Assembly: GCF_007994075.1 (NCBI RefSeq)
Contig: NZ_VIWU01000001.1
Coordinates: 1,116,001-1,180,000, forward strand
Length of the DNA stretch: 64,000 nucleotides
From: Pseudonocardia hierapolitana
GTDB taxonomy: Bacteria; Actinomycetota; Actinomycetes; Mycobacteriales; Pseudonocardiaceae
Direction: 5' to 3'
Each line of letters starts with the position of its first letter. Position 1 is the first letter of the stretch. A program made the translations under genes and the position numbers. Shown in pieces: positions 51,274 to 62,342 of this stretch. The notes under the pieces are model-generated. The model did no database searches. It saw only the letters and a list, made by a program, of their open reading frames with translations, and was not told the DNA's origin.

Positions 51274-52179
51274 GTGAGACTCGAGGACGTGAAGACCGCC
51301 GTCACCTTCCCGAGCAACAACCTCATGCTCGCCGGGATCCTCTTCCTGCCCGACGCCCCCTCCCCAACCCCGCTCCCCGCCGTCGTCGTCGGCCACCCGA
51401 GTGGCGGGGTGAAGGAGCAGACCGCGAGCATCTACGCCGAGCGCCTGGCCCGTGAGGGGTTCGCCGCGCTGGTCTTCGACGCCGCGTACCAGGGCGAGAG
51501 CGAAGGCGAACCGCGTGGCCTGGAGGACCCCTTCCAGCGCGCCGAGGACGTGAAGGCCGCCGTGAGCCACCTGACGGCCCGAGACGACATCGACCCCGAT
51601 CGGATCGGCGCGCTCGGTATCTGCGCCTCCGGCGGCTACGTGCCCTTCGCCGCCCAGACCGACCTGCGGATCAAGGCCGTAGCCACGGTGAGCTCGGGTG
51701 ACCTCGGCACCGTCATGCGCAACGGTCTGGGCGGGAACCAGGCACCGGAGACCACGCGCGCGATGCTGGAGCTCGCCGGAGCCGCCCGCACCGCGGAGGC
51801 CCGTGGCGAGGGGGTCCGCATGCAGGAGTGGATCACCGACGCCGTGGACGCGGAGACCTACGAGTACTACCGCACCCCGCGCGGGTACCACCCCCGGGCG
51901 GTCCAGCCGTGGCCGGTGCGCACCCTCGACCAGCTCATCCAGTACGACTCCTACGCCCTGATCCGGCTCATCTCGCCCCGCCCGCTTCTGATGATCATCG
52001 GCTCCGAGGCGAACACGGCGTACATCAGTCGCGAGGCCATCGACAGGGCGGCCGAGCCGAAGGAGCTCGTCGTCATCGACGGCGCCACCCATGTGTCCCT
52101 CTACGACGTCGATGAGCACGTCAGCCGGGCCGTCGCCGAGCTCGGCACCTTCTTCACCACCCACCTCGCCGCCCGGTGA
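51274..52179 (+). CDS. alpha/beta hydrolase
   Basis: This protein of about 301 residues has FPSNNLMLAGILFLP, an oxyanion-side stretch VVVGHPSGGVKEQT, FDAAYQGESEGEPRG, the nucleophile elbow GALGICASGGY where Cys may be the nucleophile, and the late His in DGATHVSLYD. It resembles dienelactone-hydrolase-like esterases found next to oxidoreductases. Starts at GTG 51274 or GTG 51289 are both possible; neither has a strong ribosome site. Confidence 0.82.
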   Translation: MRLEDVKTAVTFPSNNLMLAGILFLPDAPSPTPLPAVVVGHPSGGVKEQTASIYAERLAREGFAALVFDAAYQGESEGEPRGLEDPFQRAEDVKAAVSHLTARDDIDPDRIGALGICASGGYVPFAAQTDLRIKAVATVSSGDLGTVMRNGLGGNQAPETTRAMLELAGAARTAEARGEGVRMQEWITDAVDAETYEYYRTPRGYHPRAVQPWPVRTLDQLIQYDSYALIRLISPRPLLMIIGSEANTAYISREAIDRAAEPKELVVIDGATHVSLYDVDEHVSRAVAELGTFFTTHLAAR

Positions 52180-52244
52180 CCGCGCGTGGCCTGTGCATCG
52201 TGCGGAGTGGCCCCGCCGGGATGGCGTTCGCGCCGCCGGAGGCA

Positions 52245-53204
<960 letters not shown>

Positions 53205-53253
53205 GACGGTGCTCCTGGTGTCGTCGTTGGTGTGAATCCACGCGGTGTGGCGG

Positions 53254-53931
53254 CTACTGGATCGCCCCGGCGGCGGCCGACCGGCGGACGGCACGGCGGG
53301 CGGCGGCGACCGTGAAAGCAGCCAACGCGAAGGGCACCGGCATGACGGCGACCTCGACGGCTGCCAGGGCCGCCAACTGCTCGGTGAGGTAGAGCACGAC
53401 ACGGATGACGAGGTTGACGAAGCAGATGCCGGCTGCGAGCCATGTGGTGGCGGTGTAGACGCGCCGCAACGGGGTGTGGTGACGCCAGTCGCGGGGCCCA
53501 CCGGCCAGGCGGTTGAGCGCGATTCCCGTCAGCGGCCTGCCGACGAGCACCGAGCCGAGGAAGAGCAGCATCCACCCAGCGGGGAGCAGCGTGGGGACGA
53601 GGAAGAAGGCGCGGGCCTCCCCGGCGACGGCGGCGACCAGCGCGCACACCGCGGCGAGGAGGAGGCCGAGAACCGCTCCCCGCACGGATTCCCGGCGCGC
53701 GAGGTGCACTCCGAACGCCGCGGGCGCAGACCCGGCGAGGGCGATGAACGCCCAGGTCAGCCCGCCGAGACTGTTGGCGACGACGAATGCCACGGTGGGA
53801 GCGGCGGCCACGGCGATCCCGACCCAGCCCCCCGAGCGCTCCAGTGCCTGGCGGACGGCCGAGGCGACGGTCGCCTGTTCGTCGGCGCCGGGAACCGCCC
53901 GGGAGGGCGAGGTGGCCGGTTCGTTCGTCAT
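53254..53931 (-). CDS. DUF3159 family membrane protein
   Basis: This 225-residue protein has five or six hydrophobic segments ([40 protein letters not shown]) and the conserved [20 protein letters not shown] and [20 protein letters not shown], features of DUF3159. The role is unknown. It is first of a two-gene unit with an SDR. Confidence 0.78.
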   Translation of the reverse strand: MTNEPATSPSRAVPGADEQATVASAVRQALERSGGWVGIAVAAAPTVAFVVANSLGGLTWAFIALAGSAPAAFGVHLARRESVRGAVLGLLLAAVCALVAAVAGEARAFFLVPTLLPAGWMLLFLGSVLVGRPLTGIALNRLAGGPRDWRHHTPLRRVYTATTWLAAGICFVNLVIRVVLYLTEQLAALAAVEVAVMPVPFALAAFTVAAARRAVRRSAAAGAIQ

Positions 53932-54118
53932 GGAGCGCTCCTGCAGAGGTGTGGGTGTGTGCCGTCGAGACTTGCGCGTTGCCGGGAGCACAGCCACGGC
54001 CTCCCGATCAGTGGATGACGGAGCCACCGCGACGGCCCGAAGGGGGGATCGACGATCCGTGGCTGGGCGCGGGTCGAGCCGGTAGAACGGAGCAGCATCG
54101 AGGTGAGGGAGTCGGGCC

Positions 54119-54958
54119 ATGATCGACCGAACCGGGCTGGCGGACTTCCTCCGGCGCCGTCGGGAGTCGCTGCAACCCGAGGACATCGGCCTCCCGCGTG
54201 GGCGGCGCCGCCGGACCAGCGGGCTACGGCGCGAGGAAGTCGCCTCCCTCTGCCACATGTCGACCGACTACTACGCGCGGCTGGAGCGGGCACGGGGCCC
54301 GCAGCCCTCCGAGCAGATGATCGCCTCGATCGCGCAGGGGCTGTACCTCTCGCTCGACGAGCGCGACCACCTGTTCCGCCTCGCCGGGCACAATCCACCC
54401 GCCAGGGGCGCGGCCAGCGAGCACATCAGCCCCGGCCTGCTGCGGGTGCTCGATCGTCTCGCCGACACCCCTGCGGAGATCGTCACCGAACTCGGGGAGA
54501 CGCTGCGGCAGAGCCCGTTGGGCGTCGCGCTCACGGGTGACACGACCGGATACACCGGTCCGGCCCGCAGCATCGGCTACCGGTGGTTCACCGATCCCGC
54601 CACCCGGCGGCTGTACGCGCCCGACGACCACGCGTTCCTCTCCCGGATGTTCGCCTCGGGCCTGCGCGGGATCGTCACGCTGCGCGGGCCCGGTTCCCGG
54701 GCGGCGCAGTTCGCCGACCTCCTCCTCGCGCAGAGCGACGAGTTCCGATCCCTGTGGAACGACCACGAGATCGGTGTCCGGCCCGATGCGCTCAAACGGT
54801 TCGTCCACCCCGAGGTCGGTGCGCTGGAACTGAACTGCCAGAGGTTGCTCGACCCGGAGCAGTCGCATTCCCTGCTCGTCTACACCGCGGTCCCGGGCAG
54901 CGAGAGCCACGACAAGCTGCAGCTGTTGTCCGTGATCGGCGCGCAGGCGCTTCGCTGA
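54119..54958 (+). CDS. XRE family regulator with MmyB-like ligand domain
   Basis: This 279-residue protein is the third paralogue in the window: RRTSGLRREEVASLCHMSTD, YYARLERARGPQPSEQM, then LADTPAEIVTELGETLRQSP and FVHPEVGALELNCQRLLDP. It diverges from the DUF3159-SDR pair, which it probably represses, and lies 182 bases upstream of the VOC-led operon. Confidence 0.9.
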   Translation: MIDRTGLADFLRRRRESLQPEDIGLPRGRRRRTSGLRREEVASLCHMSTDYYARLERARGPQPSEQMIASIAQGLYLSLDERDHLFRLAGHNPPARGAASEHISPGLLRVLDRLADTPAEIVTELGETLRQSPLGVALTGDTTGYTGPARSIGYRWFTDPATRRLYAPDDHAFLSRMFASGLRGIVTLRGPGSRAAQFADLLLAQSDEFRSLWNDHEIGVRPDALKRFVHPEVGALELNCQRLLDPEQSHSLLVYTAVPGSESHDKLQLLSVIGAQALR

Positions 54959-55140
54959 CGCCCGCCACGCGTCGGAGCCGGGCCGTCCTGTGCGGTTCAG
55001 GCGACGAGTTGCGCCCCGGCGGGTCGCCAGGTACCGGTCCAGGGAGTTTCCCTGGGTCGGAAGCGGCCGGGACCGCGCCAGGGTGGTCGGGTCGGCACGG
55101 CCCGTCGTGCCGGCGCTCTCGAGGACGAGGAGTTCCGGCT

Positions 55141-55593
55141 GTGGATATGAAACTCGAGGTCGTCGTCGTACCCGTCTCGGACGTCGACCGGGCCAAGCAG
55201 TTCTACAAGGCGCTGGGCTGGCGGGAGGACGCCGACTTCGTCGCCGACGAGAACTTCCGCATCGTGCAGCTGACGCCGCCCGGCTCGGCGGGCTCGATCC
55301 AGTTCGGCGTCGGCGTCACGTCCGCGGCGCCAGGTTCCCTGCAAGGCCTCTACCTCGTCGTCGACGACGTCGAGGCCGCCCGGGCCGAGCTCGCGGAACG
55401 CGGCGCCAAGGTCAGTGAGATCTTCCACGAAGCCCGGCTGGGGGCGCGGTTCCAGCCCGTGGGAGGGGCCGGACGGGAACCGGGGCCGAGCCCCGAGCGG
55501 CAGACCTACGCGTCGTTCCTGTCGTTCGACGACCCGGACGGCAACGGCTGGATCGTGCAGGAGATCACCAGCCGCCTGCCCGGCCGTGAGTGA
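55141..55593 (+). CDS. glyoxalase/VOC family protein
   Basis: This 150-residue VOC protein begins with a βαβββ unit (VVPVSDVDRAKQFYKALGWR) and ends with FDDPDGNGWIVQEIT, keeping the metal-ligand Glu near the C-terminus. Members are glyoxalases, dioxygenases or drug-binding proteins. GTG 55141 has GAGGAG at proper spacing; ATG 55147 is an alternative. First gene of a likely five-gene operon. Confidence 0.87.
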   Translation: MDMKLEVVVVPVSDVDRAKQFYKALGWREDADFVADENFRIVQLTPPGSAGSIQFGVGVTSAAPGSLQGLYLVVDDVEAARAELAERGAKVSEIFHEARLGARFQPVGGAGREPGPSPERQTYASFLSFDDPDGNGWIVQEITSRLPGRE

Positions 55594-55603
55594 GGACGGC
55601 GCG

Positions 55604-55792
55604 ATGGACGTGACAACACTGGCCGAGCTGCTGCGCGAGGCCGAGGACCAGCACGGTCACTACGAGCCGTCGGCTCCGAAGCACCACTGGGCCGACTGGT
55701 ACGCGGCCTTCATCGTGGCCCGCCAGCAGGGCCGGACGCCGGACGAGGCGTACCGCGACGCGTCGGCGGTTCTCGAGGCGGCGCGACGATGA
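55604..55792 (+). CDS. 62-residue conserved hypothetical protein
   Basis: This small protein is mostly helical, with HYEPSAPKHHWADWYAAFIV and RTPDEAYRDASAVLEA. The pattern recurs beside or fused to VOC proteins in actinobacteria, in my recollection, but no function is known. ATG 55604 has GAGGA upstream; a GTG at 55586 overlapping the VOC stop is an alternative. Its stop overlaps the next gene as ATGA. Confidence 0.7.
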   Translation: MDVTTLAELLREAEDQHGHYEPSAPKHHWADWYAAFIVARQQGRTPDEAYRDASAVLEAARR

Positions 55793-57168
55793 TCACCGAC
55801 TACGACGTCGTCGTCCTCGGTGGTGGAGCGCCCGGGGAGCACTGTGCCGCAGCACTCGCCGCGGGCGGCCTTCGCGTCGCCGTCGTCGAGCGCGATCTGC
55901 TCGGCGGCGAGTGCTCCTACTGGGGCTGCATCCCGTCCAAGACCCTGCTGCGCCCGGGAGAGGTGCTCGCGGCCGCGCGCACCGCACCGGGCGCCCGGGA
56001 AGCGGTCACCGGGGCCCTGGACGTGCCGTCGGCGCTGGCCTGGCGCGACTTCATGGTGTCGAACTACGACGACGCCGGACAGGTCGCCTGGGCACGCGGC
56101 GCCGGGATCGACATCGTGCGCGGTCACGGCCGCCTCACCGGCCCGGGCACGGTCGTCGTCGACGGGACGACCTACACCGCCGAGCACGTCGTCGTCGCCA
56201 CCGGCTCCGACGCGGCGATCCCGCCCGTGCCCGGCCTGCGCGAACTGCCCGGGGTGTGGACCGACCGCGAGGTCACGGGGCTGACCGAGCTTCCACCCCG
56301 GCTCCTCGTGCTCGGAGGAGGCCCGATCGGCGTCGAGATGGCCCAGGCGGTCGGCCGGTTGGGCGCGTCGGTCACGCTCGCCGAGCGCGGCGATCACCTG
56401 CTGCCGCGAGAGCCGCGCCGCCTCGGGGAGGGTGTCGCCGACGCCCTCCGAGACGACGGCATCGAGATCCGGCTCGGCCACGCACCGGTCATGGCCCGCC
56501 GGGACGGCACCGACTACGTCCTGGAGTTCGACGACGGATCCGAGGCCCGCGGCGACCGCCTCCTCGTCGCAACCGGCCGTCGTCCCCGCGTCGCGGACAT
56601 CGGGCTCGAGACCGTCGGCATCACGGCCGATCCACGCGGGATCGCGGTCGACGCCCGGATGGCGGCCGGACCGGGCCTGTGGGCGATCGGCGACGTCACC
56701 GGGCTGTGGCTGCTGACCCACGTCGGCGAGTACCAGGGGCGCGTCGTCGCGTCGAACATCCTCGGCCGGCCGCGCGAGGCGCACTACGAGGCGGTCCCCC
56801 GCGTGATCTTCTGCGATCCCCAGGCCGCCTCGGTCGGCGAACCCGACGGACCGTTCGTGGCCACCGTCGCGCTCGCCGGGGTCCCGCGGACGTCCACCTA
56901 CACGCGGGCCTACGACACGCAGCCCGGCTTCCTGACCCTGATCTCGGACGGCGCCCGGCTCACCGGCGCCTACGCCCTGGGCCCCGAGGCGGGCGAGTGG
57001 CTCCAGCAGGTGACCGTGGCCATCCGCGCCCGTACTCCGCTCCCGGTCATGCTCGACGTCATCCAGCCGTTCCCGACGTTCTCCGAGGCGGTCTTCCAGG
57101 CGCTGCGCGACCTCGACGCCCAGGTCAGCCGCGCCGGGTCCGCGGTGGGCGCCGCGTCGGCCGGTTGA
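55789..57168 (+). CDS. pyridine nucleotide-disulfide oxidoreductase-like flavoprotein
   Basis: This 459-residue protein has VVVLGGGAPGEHCAAALAAG (FAD), the redox pair GGECSYWGCIPSK near residues 38-50, LLVLGGGPIGVEMAQAVG (NAD(P)H) and LWAIGDVTGLW. In lipoamide and mercuric reductase relatives the dimer interface supplies a His in HxHPTxSE; here it is IQPFPTFSE, so that acid-base His is missing, as reported for LpdA-type quinone/NAD(P)H enzymes. It probably transfers hydride to a non-disulfide acceptor. Overlaps its neighbour by ATGA. Confidence 0.87.
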   Translation: MITDYDVVVLGGGAPGEHCAAALAAGGLRVAVVERDLLGGECSYWGCIPSKTLLRPGEVLAAARTAPGAREAVTGALDVPSALAWRDFMVSNYDDAGQVAWARGAGIDIVRGHGRLTGPGTVVVDGTTYTAEHVVVATGSDAAIPPVPGLRELPGVWTDREVTGLTELPPRLLVLGGGPIGVEMAQAVGRLGASVTLAERGDHLLPREPRRLGEGVADALRDDGIEIRLGHAPVMARRDGTDYVLEFDDGSEARGDRLLVATGRRPRVADIGLETVGITADPRGIAVDARMAAGPGLWAIGDVTGLWLLTHVGEYQGRVVASNILGRPREAHYEAVPRVIFCDPQAASVGEPDGPFVATVALAGVPRTSTYTRAYDTQPGFLTLISDGARLTGAYALGPEAGEWLQQVTVAIRARTPLPVMLDVIQPFPTFSEAVFQALRDLDAQVSRAGSAVGAASAG

Positions 57169-57331
57169 GAAGACGGAGGCTGCCGTGGAGTGGCTCTACC
57201 CGTACTACTGGTCCGCACCCGTCGATCTGGCGGCCTCGTGGGGCGCCCGCGTCCCGACACCCGCGGAACCCGCCGTGACCATCGGGGCGGCGGATCCGAC
57301 GACCTCGACCTCCCAGACATCGGAAGGCACC

Positions 57332-58087
57332 ATGACCACTCTCACCGGTAGCGTGACCGCCGTGCGTGAACCGAGCCTGCTCGGGCAAACCGTCGTCGTC
57401 ATCGGCGGGAGCTCCGGGATCGGGCTCGAGACAGCCCGGTCCGTCCGCGCCGAAGGCGCACAGGTCGTCCTCACCGGCCGCGACCCGGAACGCCTCGGAC
57501 ACGGCGCCGCCGATGTCGGCGCGCAGCGGCACGCGGCGTTCGACGCCCACGACCCCGACGACCTCGACGCCTTCTTCCGGTCCCTTCCTGCGCCCATCGA
57601 CCACGTCCTGGTCACCGCGGGTGGCCCGTACTACGCGCCGCTGGCCGACATCGACATGACGGACGCCACCCGTTACGTCGCCGACCACGTCCGGCTCACC
57701 CTCGAGGTCGCCCGGCACGCAGCCCGGACGGTGCGGCCCGGCGGGGCGCTCCTGCTCATGAGCGGAACCGGCGGTCGGCGGCCGGCCGTCGGGATCGGCC
57801 TCACGGCACTGCTCACCGCGGGGCTCCCGGCACTCACGGCCAACCTCGCGCTCGAGCTCGCGCCGGTCCGCGTCAACCTCATCGCCGCAGGCTTCGTGGA
57901 CACCCCCCTCTCGGCGTCCTTGCTCGGCGACGACCTCGACGAGCGCCGCGCGCACCTGCGCGCCACGCTGCCGATCCGCCGCGTCGTCGTGCCGGAGGAC
58001 GTCGCGGCGCTCGCCGTGCACATCATGACCAACACGGCCCTCACCGGCGCGACCTTCGACGTGGACGGCGGCCAGCAGGTCATCTGA
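57332..58087 (+). CDS. SDR-fold protein lacking the YxxxK catalytic pair
   Basis: This 251-residue Rossmann protein has VVVIGGSSGIGLETARSV and LVTAGGPYY, and ends TFDVDGGQQVI like SDRs. The stretch after LLLMSGTGG reads VGIGLTALLTAGLPALTANL, with Thr where Tyr and Lys of YxxxK belong. It may bind NAD(P) without classical SDR chemistry. ATG 57332 has GGAAGG upstream; a longer frame from GTG 57185 (VEWLYPYYWSAPVDL) is open but poorly supported. Confidence 0.8.
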   Translation: MTTLTGSVTAVREPSLLGQTVVVIGGSSGIGLETARSVRAEGAQVVLTGRDPERLGHGAADVGAQRHAAFDAHDPDDLDAFFRSLPAPIDHVLVTAGGPYYAPLADIDMTDATRYVADHVRLTLEVARHAARTVRPGGALLLMSGTGGRRPAVGIGLTALLTAGLPALTANLALELAPVRVNLIAAGFVDTPLSASLLGDDLDERRAHLRATLPIRRVVVPEDVAALAVHIMTNTALTGATFDVDGGQQVI

Positions 58088-58127
58088 CGGGCGAGCGCTC
58101 CACCACCACACCTGCACGGAGGTCCGC

Positions 58128-59063
58128 ATGAGCAGTACGCCGTTCAGCAGCGACAGCTCGACCGAGGCCCCCACCGGGCCGCGCGTGTCGAGGACCGTCA
58201 TCCCCGAAGCGTGGTCACGCCCGTGGAGACACCTGAGCGTCACGCGCCCGAGCCCTGGTCAGTGGCGAGTCACGTTCGACCACCCTCCGATCAACACGAT
58301 CACCGCGACCACGGTCGCCGAGCTCGCCGAGCTCGTCGGCCTGATCGAGCGGGATCCGGACGTCAAGGTCGTCGTCTTCGCCAGCGCCGACCCGGAGTTC
58401 TTCCTCGCCCACTACGACGTGGAGAACGATCCCGGCAGGACCGCGGGGCTGGGAGCCGGCCCGACCGGGTTGCCCGCGTGGCCGGATCTCCTCCTGCGTC
58501 TGTCCCGCGCCCCGGTGGTCAGCGTCGCCGCGATCCGGGGGCGTGCCCGCGGGGCGGGAAGCGAGTTCGTGCTGGCCTGCGACCTGCGGTTCGCCTCGCG
58601 CGAGAACACGGTGCTCGGCCAGTTCGAGGTCGCGATCGGCGTGGTTCCCGGGGGCGCTCCGATGGCCCGGCTCTCCCGCCTGGTGGGTCGCGGCCGCGCA
58701 CTCGAGATCCTGCTCGTCGCCGACGACGTCGACGGACCGCGCGCCGAGCAGTACGGGTACGTCAACCGCGCGATCGCCGATGACCGACTCGACGCAGAGG
58801 TCGAGGCGATGGCAGACCGGCTCGCGCGCTTCGATCACGAAGCGATCGCGCGCACGAAGTCCTACGTCGACCAGGTGACCCTGCCCGCCGACGCCGAGCT
58901 GGCGGGTCCCGTGGCCGACTTTCGCGAGCTGTTCGGGCGTCCCGCGCAACAGGCGCACTGGGCGCGGTTGCAGGCTCTCGGGCTCAACTCCGACAGCGAC
59001 CTCGAACGGTCCCTCGGGCGGCGCGTGGTCGACTCGATCCCGACGGATCATTCGATGACCTGA
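58128..59063 (+). CDS. enoyl-CoA hydratase/isomerase family protein
   Basis: This 311-residue crotonase-fold protein has FDHPPINTITATT, FFLAHYDVEND, the oxyanion-hole stretch AIRGRARGAGSEFVLACDL and GQFEVAIGVVPGGAP with a possible catalytic Glu. The HYDV segment and length resemble crotonases of secondary metabolism rather than core beta-oxidation. GGAGG precedes ATG 58128. Last gene of the VOC-led operon. Confidence 0.87.
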   Translation: MSSTPFSSDSSTEAPTGPRVSRTVIPEAWSRPWRHLSVTRPSPGQWRVTFDHPPINTITATTVAELAELVGLIERDPDVKVVVFASADPEFFLAHYDVENDPGRTAGLGAGPTGLPAWPDLLLRLSRAPVVSVAAIRGRARGAGSEFVLACDLRFASRENTVLGQFEVAIGVVPGGAPMARLSRLVGRGRALEILLVADDVDGPRAEQYGYVNRAIADDRLDAEVEAMADRLARFDHEAIARTKSYVDQVTLPADAELAGPVADFRELFGRPAQQAHWARLQALGLNSDSDLERSLGRRVVDSIPTDHSMT

Positions 59064-59323
59064 CCCCACGTCGACCCCGGCTGGTCGCACCTGCGTTGAA
59101 CGTTGCGTCAACCGGCGCGAACAGATACGGGATCCGGGCGCCTACCCGCTACGCCGGAGGCGCCGCCCACTGCCGGGCCGAGATCATCGTCGCCTCGATC
59201 GAGTTGTGGCTGCGCACAGACCCACCGGCCACCGCATAAGCTGGCGGTCCTCCGCGCGACCCCGCGGGCCGGCCGACCGGCCGGCCCGTCGCGGAGATCA
59301 CCGCTTCCGGCAGAGGGCGGAGG

Positions 59324-62116
59324 ATGACGCGGCAACGAGGGAAGGGCTTCCGCGGAGGAGACGGTGCCGGGCTGCTCGGGCGACGAGCGGAGACCGCCGC
59401 CCTCGACCAGATGATCGCGGCCGTTCGGGAGGGCGAGAGCCGCGTGCTCGTGGTGCGCGGCGATGCCGGTGTCGGGAAGTCCGCGCTCCTCGACCACGTG
59501 GCGCACTCGCCGAGGAACGTGCGTGTCCTGCGCGCCGTCGGCGTGGAATCCGAGATGGAGTTGGCGTTCGCCACGCTGCACCAGTTGTGCGTTCCGCTGC
59601 TCGACCGCCTGTCGCGGCTTCCCGATCCGCAGCACGAGGCGCTCCAGACGGTGTTCGGGATCCGAGCGGGAGCCCCACCGGATCGCTTCCTGGTGGGCCT
59701 GGCCGTGTTGAGCCTGATGTCGGACGTCGCGGAGGAACGCCCGCTGCTGTGCGTGGTCGATGACGCGCAGTGGCTGGATCGAGCCTCGGCGCAGGTGCTG
59801 GGCTTCGTCGCACGCCGGCTGCTGGCGGAGTCGATCGCCCTCGTGTTCGGCGCCCGACAGCCCGGCCGTGACCTGCACGGTCTGCCGGAACTCGAGATCA
59901 CCGGGCTACCCGTCGGCGACGCCCGCGCCCTGTTGGACTCCGCAACGCCTTCCCGGCTCGATCAGCACATACGGGATCGGATCGTGGCCGAGAGCAGGGG
60001 CAATCCACTCGCCCTGCTCGAACTGCCGCGCGGACTGACCGTGAACCAGGTGGCGGGCGGATTCGGCCTGTTGCAGGCCGGCTCGCTGCCCGGGCAGATC
60101 GAGCAGAGCTTCCTCACGCGGATCGAAGCGCTGCCCGCGGACTCCCGGAAGTTGTTGCTGGTCGCGGCGGCCGAGCCGGTCGGCGACCCCGCCCTGGTGT
60201 GGCGCGCGGCGGAGCGGCTCGGGGTGACGCCGGCAACGGCCATGGCGGGCGGAACCGATGGATTGCTGTCGGTGGATGCCCGCATGACGTTCCGCCACCC
60301 GCTCGTGCGGTCGGCCGTGTACCGGGCGGCGGATGCGGCGGATCGACGAGCAGCCCACGCGGCGCTGGCAGCGGTGACCGACGCGCAGGTCGATCCCGAT
60401 CGCCGGGCGTGGCACCTCGCGGCGGCCGCGGTGGAACCCGACGACGCCGTCGCCGGGGAGCTCGAGCGGTCTGCCGATCGGGCCGAAGCACGTGGTGGGC
60501 TCGCCGCCGCGGCCGCGTTCCTGCAGCGCTCGGTGGACCTGACGCCCGATCCGGCGCGCCGCGCCGATCGGGCCCTGTCCGCGGCGCAAGCCGGCCTGGC
60601 GGCCGGTTCGTTCGGGACAGCGCTGGACCTGCTCGACATCGCAGAGGCCGGCACGCTCGACGAGTTCGGGCGGGCCCGCGTCGACCTGCTGCGTGCCGAA
60701 GCCGCGTTCGCGCAGCGGCGCGGCAGCGACGCACCGCCGCTGCTGTTGCGCGCTGCCCGGACGCTCGAGTCGCTCGACGCCCGGCTCGCCCGGGACACGT
60801 ACCTCGACGCGTGGAGCGCAGCGCTGTTCGCCGGGCGGTTGGCCACGGCGGGCGACCTGCGAGAGGTGTCCCGGGCGGCGCGAGCCGCACCACGACCCGG
60901 CGGCCCGACGCGTGCCTCGGACCTGCTCCTCGACGGCCTTGCGCTGCTGTTCACCGAGGGGCGCGGCAGCACGATTCCGTTGCTGAAGCAGGCGGCAGCC
61001 GTGTTCGCGGGAGACGGCATCTCGATCGAGGAGGTCCTTCGCTGGGGCTGGCTCGCCACGGCGGCGGCCGCCGCCGCGTGGGACTTCGAGACCTGCATGG
61101 CAACCGCCACTCGCCAGGTCGAGGTGGCCCGCAACGCGGGCGCACTCGCGGTTCTCGCCGTCGGCGTCAACGTGCTCGGACAGGTTGCGACGCTGGCAGG
61201 CGACTTCGCCCAGGCGTCGTCGCTGAAAGCCGAGGCCGACGCGGTCAGGGAGGCCACCGGCACCCAGGTCGCGCATTACGGCGCGCTGGTGCTGGCCGCG
61301 CTGCGCGGGCGGATGAGCGAGGCGTTTCCGCTGATCGACGCCACGGTCGCGAATGCGACATCGGAGGGCCAGGGCACCGCCGTCCAGTACGCGCACTGGG
61401 CGAGGTCGGTTGTCCTGAACGCCGTCGGCCGCTACGACGAGTCGTTTGCGGTGGCCGAACTGGCCAGCGACGACACCCCGGAGCTGTTCGTGTCGGCGTG
61501 GGCGCTTGTCGAGCAGGTCGAAGCGGCCGCGAGAAGCGGGAACGATCGTGGCGCGGCCGAGGCGATGGGGCGGCTTCAGGAGAGAACCCGCGGTACGGAT
61601 GAGCTGTGGGGCCTCGGCCTGGAGGCACGCTCGCGGGGCCTGGTGAGCGAGGGGGCGAGTGCCGAGGCTGCTTTCCTCGAGGCTGTCGAGCACCTACGCC
61701 GTACGCGGCTGCGGCCGGAGCTCGCTCGCACCCATCTGGTGTACGGCGAGTGGCTGCGCCGGCAACTGCGCCGGTCCGATGCCCGGACGCAGTTGCGCTC
61801 CGCCTATGACATGTTCGTCTCCATCGGGATGGAGGCGTTCGCGGACCGTGCGCGTCGTGAGTTGCGGGCCGCCGGGGAGACGGTCCGCAAGCGCTCCGAA
61901 GCTGCGGCGAGCGACGAGCTGACCGCACAGGAGCGACAGATCGCACTGATGGTGCGGGATGGCATGACGAACCCGGAGATCGGCGCCCGGCTGTTCCTCA
62001 GCCCACGGACGGTGGAATGGCACCTGCGCAGGGTCTTCGCCAAGCTCTCGATCAGCTCACGACGGCAGCTCCGCGATGCACTGCCGGCCAATGGGATGGA
62101 AACGGCCTCCGCGTAG
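59324..62116 (+). CDS. LuxR family regulator of the LAL type
   Basis: This 930-residue protein has an N-terminal AAA ATPase with Walker A GDAGVGKSALL (about 47-57) and Walker B LLCVVDDAQWLD (about 138-149). A long helical TPR-like middle follows, then a C-terminal LuxR helix-turn-helix (LTAQERQIALMVRDGMTNPE and RLFLSPRTVEWHLRRVFAKL). LAL regulators activate catabolic or antibiotic clusters. It may control the upstream VOC-ECH operon, though 260 bases separate them. Confidence 0.92.
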   Translation: MTRQRGKGFRGGDGAGLLGRRAETAALDQMIAAVREGESRVLVVRGDAGVGKSALLDHVAHSPRNVRVLRAVGVESEMELAFATLHQLCVPLLDRLSRLPDPQHEALQTVFGIRAGAPPDRFLVGLAVLSLMSDVAEERPLLCVVDDAQWLDRASAQVLGFVARRLLAESIALVFGARQPGRDLHGLPELEITGLPVGDARALLDSATPSRLDQHIRDRIVAESRGNPLALLELPRGLTVNQVAGGFGLLQAGSLPGQIEQSFLTRIEALPADSRKLLLVAAAEPVGDPALVWRAAERLGVTPATAMAGGTDGLLSVDARMTFRHPLVRSAVYRAADAADRRAAHAALAAVTDAQVDPDRRAWHLAAAAVEPDDAVAGELERSADRAEARGGLAAAAAFLQRSVDLTPDPARRADRALSAAQAGLAAGSFGTALDLLDIAEAGTLDEFGRARVDLLRAEAAFAQRRGSDAPPLLLRAARTLESLDARLARDTYLDAWSAALFAGRLATAGDLREVSRAARAAPRPGGPTRASDLLLDGLALLFTEGRGSTIPLLKQAAAVFAGDGISIEEVLRWGWLATAAAAAAWDFETCMATATRQVEVARNAGALAVLAVGVNVLGQVATLAGDFAQASSLKAEADAVREATGTQVAHYGALVLAALRGRMSEAFPLIDATVANATSEGQGTAVQYAHWARSVVLNAVGRYDESFAVAELASDDTPELFVSAWALVEQVEAAARSGNDRGAAEAMGRLQERTRGTDELWGLGLEARSRGLVSEGASAEAAFLEAVEHLRRTRLRPELARTHLVYGEWLRRQLRRSDARTQLRSAYDMFVSIGMEAFADRARRELRAAGETVRKRSEAAASDELTAQERQIALMVRDGMTNPEIGARLFLSPRTVEWHLRRVFAKLSISSRRQLRDALPANGMETASA

Positions 62117-62342
62117 CAAACCTCGCCCGGGTCGTGCTGCGCGTCATCGGGGCCTCGCAGGGGAGCTCACGGCGGCATGTCGTCTGCGGCCAGTGTGTTC
62201 CGATCGCTCGGGGAGGGGTCCCCGGCCACACCGAGACATCGTGGGCTCGCCCGGTTCGGGCCAGGCGCCGTCTCCGCCGGCGAATCCGCGGCGACACACG
62301 CACCAAGGCCCAAGCCCGAAGATCACAGGAGCGCGATAGCGC

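Noticed and set aside
57185..57331. N-terminal extension of the SDR-like protein beginning VEWLYPYYW
   Set aside because: ATG 57332 has GGAAGG and matches SDR starts; the extension is Thr/Ala/Pro-rich with no SDR counterpart. It could still be a relic.
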